Positions 6,189-8,820 of a stretch of DNA of 8,820 nt are shown piece after piece; positions within the stretch are counted from its first letter, which is position 1, and each line of letters begins with the position of its first letter. Location of the stretch: contig JASHRR010001245.1 of assembly GCA_030037185.1 (NCBI GenBank), positions 1 to 8,820 of the forward strand, given 5' to 3'. The notes beneath the pieces were generated by a model. That model did not search any database, was not told where the DNA came from, and saw only the letters and a program-made list of their open reading frames with translations. The position numbers and the translations under genes were made by a program. The DNA comes from Xanthobacteraceae bacterium. GTDB lineage: Bacteria > Pseudomonadota > Alphaproteobacteria > Rhizobiales > Xanthobacteraceae.

Positions 6189-6195
6189 AATGCTC

Positions 6196-8628
6196 ATGAC
6201 GCTCATGACAAATCGTCTTCTTTTCGTGCTCACAATTTTGTTGTCGGCAGCCTCTCATCTTTGCGGACCGACCGCGGCTCGCGCCGGCGATATGAATTGC
6301 TCGGGCCTGATAGGTGGCGGACGAACGGTGACCAATATCAATGGCAACGTCACCGTACCGGCTGGCATGTCCTGCACGCTCAGCTTCGTCAACATCACGG
6401 GAAACGTGGAGGTCGGGCAGAATGCAACCCTCGTCGTGTCGGCCTACCTGGAGCCGTCCGAGATCGCCGGCAATATCGAAGCCGACAACTGCAACTCGGC
6501 TCTCCTTCAGGGTAATGTGACTGTCGGTGGAAACCTGAACGTCAGCGCGTGCAGCGGCACGGCGTCGAACGGTTTCCAGGGGCCGGACGTGCTTATTCAG
6601 GGCAATTTCGAGTGCCTGTCCAACGCTGGACCTTGCTTGGCGTGGCTCGGCACCGTCGACGGAAATGTCAAAATCCAATCCAACAACGCAAAAGCAGCGT
6701 CCGATGTCAGCCTCCTCAGGGTCGGAGGAGACCTGGACTGCCAGGGCAATTCGCCGGCGGTGACCCATTCGCATGGGCCAAGCTGGGTGGACGGACACTC
6801 CCAAGGCCAGTGCGCCGGCTTTAGCACCACGACGACATCGATCACCACGCCAGCCACGCCAACGCCGTGCGCCAACCTTAAGACCCTGCCTGCCTCGGGC
6901 TTTCCCGTGCCCAATACTGTCATCCTCGCCGCGCAGGATGTACCAGTCGGGACATTACCGACCCCCGGAATTCCGGAGTTTTGCTTCGTGTCTGGCCATG
7001 TTAATCGGCACATCAGTCCGGTTGACCAGTGTTTCTACGAAGATGCCTTCGAGATCGATATGCCAGCCAACTGGAATGGACGCTTCATGTTCCAAGGCGG
7101 CAGCGGCACGGAAGGCACCGTTCCTCCCCCCGGCGGCCCCATCAATGCCAATCCGAACTTCGGGCTCATCAACGGCTATGCCGTGGCGAGTCAAAATGGC
7201 GGGCATTTAGACACTGAACTGGCATTGCCAACGTGTGATTCGGGATTCGGAAACTCCAACGAATTCTTCCTTGATCCCCTTGGCACGACCGCCTTTGCAT
7301 ACCAATCGATCGAGGTGACGACACTGGTTGCCAAGTACCTGATTAATCAATTCTATGGCGAGGGCCCACATCACTCTTATTGGGCCGGCTGTTCGCAGGG
7401 CGGACGCCAGGGCATGGTGATGTCGCAGAACTTTCCGTCATTCTTTGACGGAATCCTCGTGGGCGACGCGGTCTACGATGGGGAAGCCTATGCCCTCAGC
7501 AACCTCAATGGCAGAGAGCAGATTCTGAACGCCTACAACGCCAACCCCTCGTTGCCACCACCGGCGGATGTGCCCTTACCAGCGCCTGCGCCGCCCGAGC
7601 CAATCGTGTACCCCGCGTTTCCGGTCGCTGACCAGACTCTCCTGGAAACCGCCTTGCTGCAAGCCTGCGACACGCTCGACGGTGTCGCTGACGGGGTTAT
7701 CGACAACCTACCGGCCTGCAAGGCCAAGTTCGATCCTGCCACCGCGACCTATACTTCGGGAGGCGCGACTTACCGCTTGCAATGCACCGCAGGCAAAAGG
7801 GCGACTTGCTTGTCGCCGGCGCAAATTCAGGCCGTTAAGAAAATCAATCAAGGCCCGCGAAACCGCGCGGGACAAGCGATCGCGGTGCCGGCCGGCGCTG
7901 TCGCCCCGGACCACGCCAGCAACATCGCGCAAGGCTTCGTATGGGACGATGGCTGGATGACGACCGGCAGCATTGCGCCGGAATTTATCGGAGCTCCGGG
8001 CACCCTGCCCGGCGCGATCCCTGGCTTCTTCACCTCTCTGGGAGGCGAGTTCAGTTATGCGTGGCTGTTCCCGGCGCAACCGACGTTCCCTGAGTTGAGT
8101 TTCAACTTCAATACCGATCTGGGAATGCTCAACCCGAATACCCCACTTGTGACCTACGCCACCTCGCTTGATATCAGACGCTTCGTCGATTACGGGCACA
8201 AGATCGTCTGGTTTCATGGCCTCAGCGATCCTGTCGTGCCGGTTATCGGCAACATCAACTACTATGAAGAAATGGCGCAACAGTTCGGCGGCTTGGGGCC
8301 GGCGCAGCCGAACATGGGGCACTGCGGGGGTGGACCGGCGACCAGCCAATTTGATCTACTCACCCCGCTCGCTAATTGGGTTGAAAACGGCACACCTCCG
8401 GGGCCGGTAAATGCGACGGGCGTGAACTTCACTCCCGCCACCGATCAAGTCTCCTTCGTGCGGGGACCGGCTACCCGCATGCGCCCATTGTGTCCGTATC
8501 CTCAGCAGGCGCGCTTTACCGGCAGCGTATCGATCATCGGCGGTATGCCCGTTGCGACCAACCAGGCGGATTTAGCCGATCCGACAAAATATCAATGCGT
8601 CGCCGCGCAGCCGTGGGAATTGGAATGA
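6196..8628 (+). CDS. Secreted tannase/feruloyl-esterase family protein with N-terminal GNV-repeat domain
   Basis: This 810-residue protein has three parts. A signal peptide (1-30, ending A-R-A) is followed by a Gly-Asn repeat domain (about 31-208) with G-N-[VILF] units near 50, 69, 92, 106, 112, 136 and 156, which looks like a small beta-helix. A Thr/Pro linker (209-224) joins the tannase/feruloyl-esterase domain (225-810). There NGRFMFQGGSG and the nucleophile motif G398-C-S400-Q-G-G precede the Ca-loop-like CDTLDGVADGVIDNLPAC (491-508), GLSD678 and GH709-C710. This is the full CS-D-HC arrangement, in which Cys399 and Cys710 should form the disulfide joining Ser and His. The family cleaves gallate, ferulate or similar phenolic esters outside the cytoplasm; the exact ester is unknown. 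The domain is longer than usual partly through a Pro-rich insert (451-477). Confidence 0.9.
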   Translation: MTLMTNRLLFVLTILLSAASHLCGPTAARAGDMNCSGLIGGGRTVTNINGNVTVPAGMSCTLSFVNITGNVEVGQNATLVVSAYLEPSEIAGNIEADNCNSALLQGNVTVGGNLNVSACSGTASNGFQGPDVLIQGNFECLSNAGPCLAWLGTVDGNVKIQSNNAKAASDVSLLRVGGDLDCQGNSPAVTHSHGPSWVDGHSQGQCAGFSTTTTSITTPATPTPCANLKTLPASGFPVPNTVILAAQDVPVGTLPTPGIPEFCFVSGHVNRHISPVDQCFYEDAFEIDMPANWNGRFMFQGGSGTEGTVPPPGGPINANPNFGLINGYAVASQNGGHLDTELALPTCDSGFGNSNEFFLDPLGTTAFAYQSIEVTTLVAKYLINQFYGEGPHHSYWAGCSQGGRQGMVMSQNFPSFFDGILVGDAVYDGEAYALSNLNGREQILNAYNANPSLPPPADVPLPAPAPPEPIVYPAFPVADQTLLETALLQACDTLDGVADGVIDNLPACKAKFDPATATYTSGGATYRLQCTAGKRATCLSPAQIQAVKKINQGPRNRAGQAIAVPAGAVAPDHASNIAQGFVWDDGWMTTGSIAPEFIGAPGTLPGAIPGFFTSLGGEFSYAWLFPAQPTFPELSFNFNTDLGMLNPNTPLVTYATSLDIRRFVDYGHKIVWFHGLSDPVVPVIGNINYYEEMAQQFGGLGPAQPNMGHCGGGPATSQFDLLTPLANWVENGTPPGPVNATGVNFTPATDQVSFVRGPATRMRPLCPYPQQARFTGSVSIIGGMPVATNQADLADPTKYQCVAAQPWELE

Positions 8629-8820
8629 ATGGCACGGATCGGGAGACCGCGGTCGCCTTGCGTTCCACCGATCCTTCGAGTGCCCGAACGCTGCGGGCTG
8701 AGTGCCAAAGTCCGGATAGGGTCAGCGGACTAAACCGCTCGCGCGGTAGGTGGGCGGGCGCTGCCTCGAGGGCGGCTCATGGGGGGGCGCAATTTCGAAA
8801 TGATGTAGCCTTACCCACGG
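8629..8820. other. Downstream region with successive hairpins
   Basis: No gene is visible to the right edge. GGATCGG (8636-8642) pairs with CCGATCC (8668-8674) around an inner palindrome GACCGCGGTC (8645-8654). Next, AGTCCG (8709-8714) pairs with CGGACT (8726-8731), and ACCGC (8734-8738) pairs with GCGGT (8743-8747). None is followed by a T-run, so they could end tannase-gene transcription only imperfectly or protect the mRNA 3' end. Confidence 0.35.

Noticed and set aside
6109..6195. Upstream in-frame extension of the tannase-family protein
   Set aside because: It would place 29 charged residues before the signal peptide, and the Shine-Dalgarno sequence supports the ATG at 6196.
1..8820. 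CRISPR array, phage attachment site or defence system
   Set aside because: No regularly spaced repeat of three or more units, no tRNA with a flanking repeat and no nuclease or integrase motif apart from the IS630 remnant were seen.

Overview
The window is GC-rich bacterial DNA, probably from a soil or plant-associated proteobacterium. A Rhizobiales-like alphaproteobacterium is my best guess. That rests on the style of the genes and on the C-terminal motif of a decayed IS630-type transposase, not on any marker gene. Four intact genes fill positions 1173-8628: a cytochrome P450 (-), a Rieske non-heme iron oxygenase alpha subunit (+), an exported SMP-30/gluconolactonase-like beta-propeller (-) and a large secreted tannase/feruloyl-esterase family protein (+).

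The left end (1-1172) is a gene graveyard. From right to left on the minus strand it holds the 3' part of an IS630-family transposase (871-1024), joined directly to the last ~120 codons of an RND-family efflux pump (486-870). The pump fragment has at least five single-base indels and a stop codon. Beyond it lie a perfect TGTGA-N6-TCACA palindrome, a 15-bp direct repeat, a doubtful 68-codon reading frame and the first codons of a possible gene running off the left edge.

The P450 and the Rieske oxygenase diverge from a 658-bp gap. That gap has a good sigma70-like promoter for the P450, a 13-bp tandem duplication in its leader, and a 14-bp perfect palindrome plus a spaced 13-bp repeat in front of the oxygenase. 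The oxygenase and the SMP-30 gene converge, and a clear rho-independent terminator serves the SMP-30 gene. SMP-30 and the tannase-family gene diverge from a 435-bp gap with one dyad. Both have signal peptides and Shine-Dalgarno sequences that fix their starts.

No two intact genes lie head-to-tail, so nothing here is an operon. Still, a secreted ester hydrolase, an exported lactonase-like propeller and two oxygenases would fit breakdown of plant phenolic esters or related aromatics (inference). Neither oxygenase has a ferredoxin or reductase gene in the window. The oddest points are the fusion of a GNV-repeat (beta-helix-like) domain to the tannase catalytic domain, the missing acid-alcohol pair in the P450 I-helix, and the Glu at the bridging position of the Rieske oxygenase.
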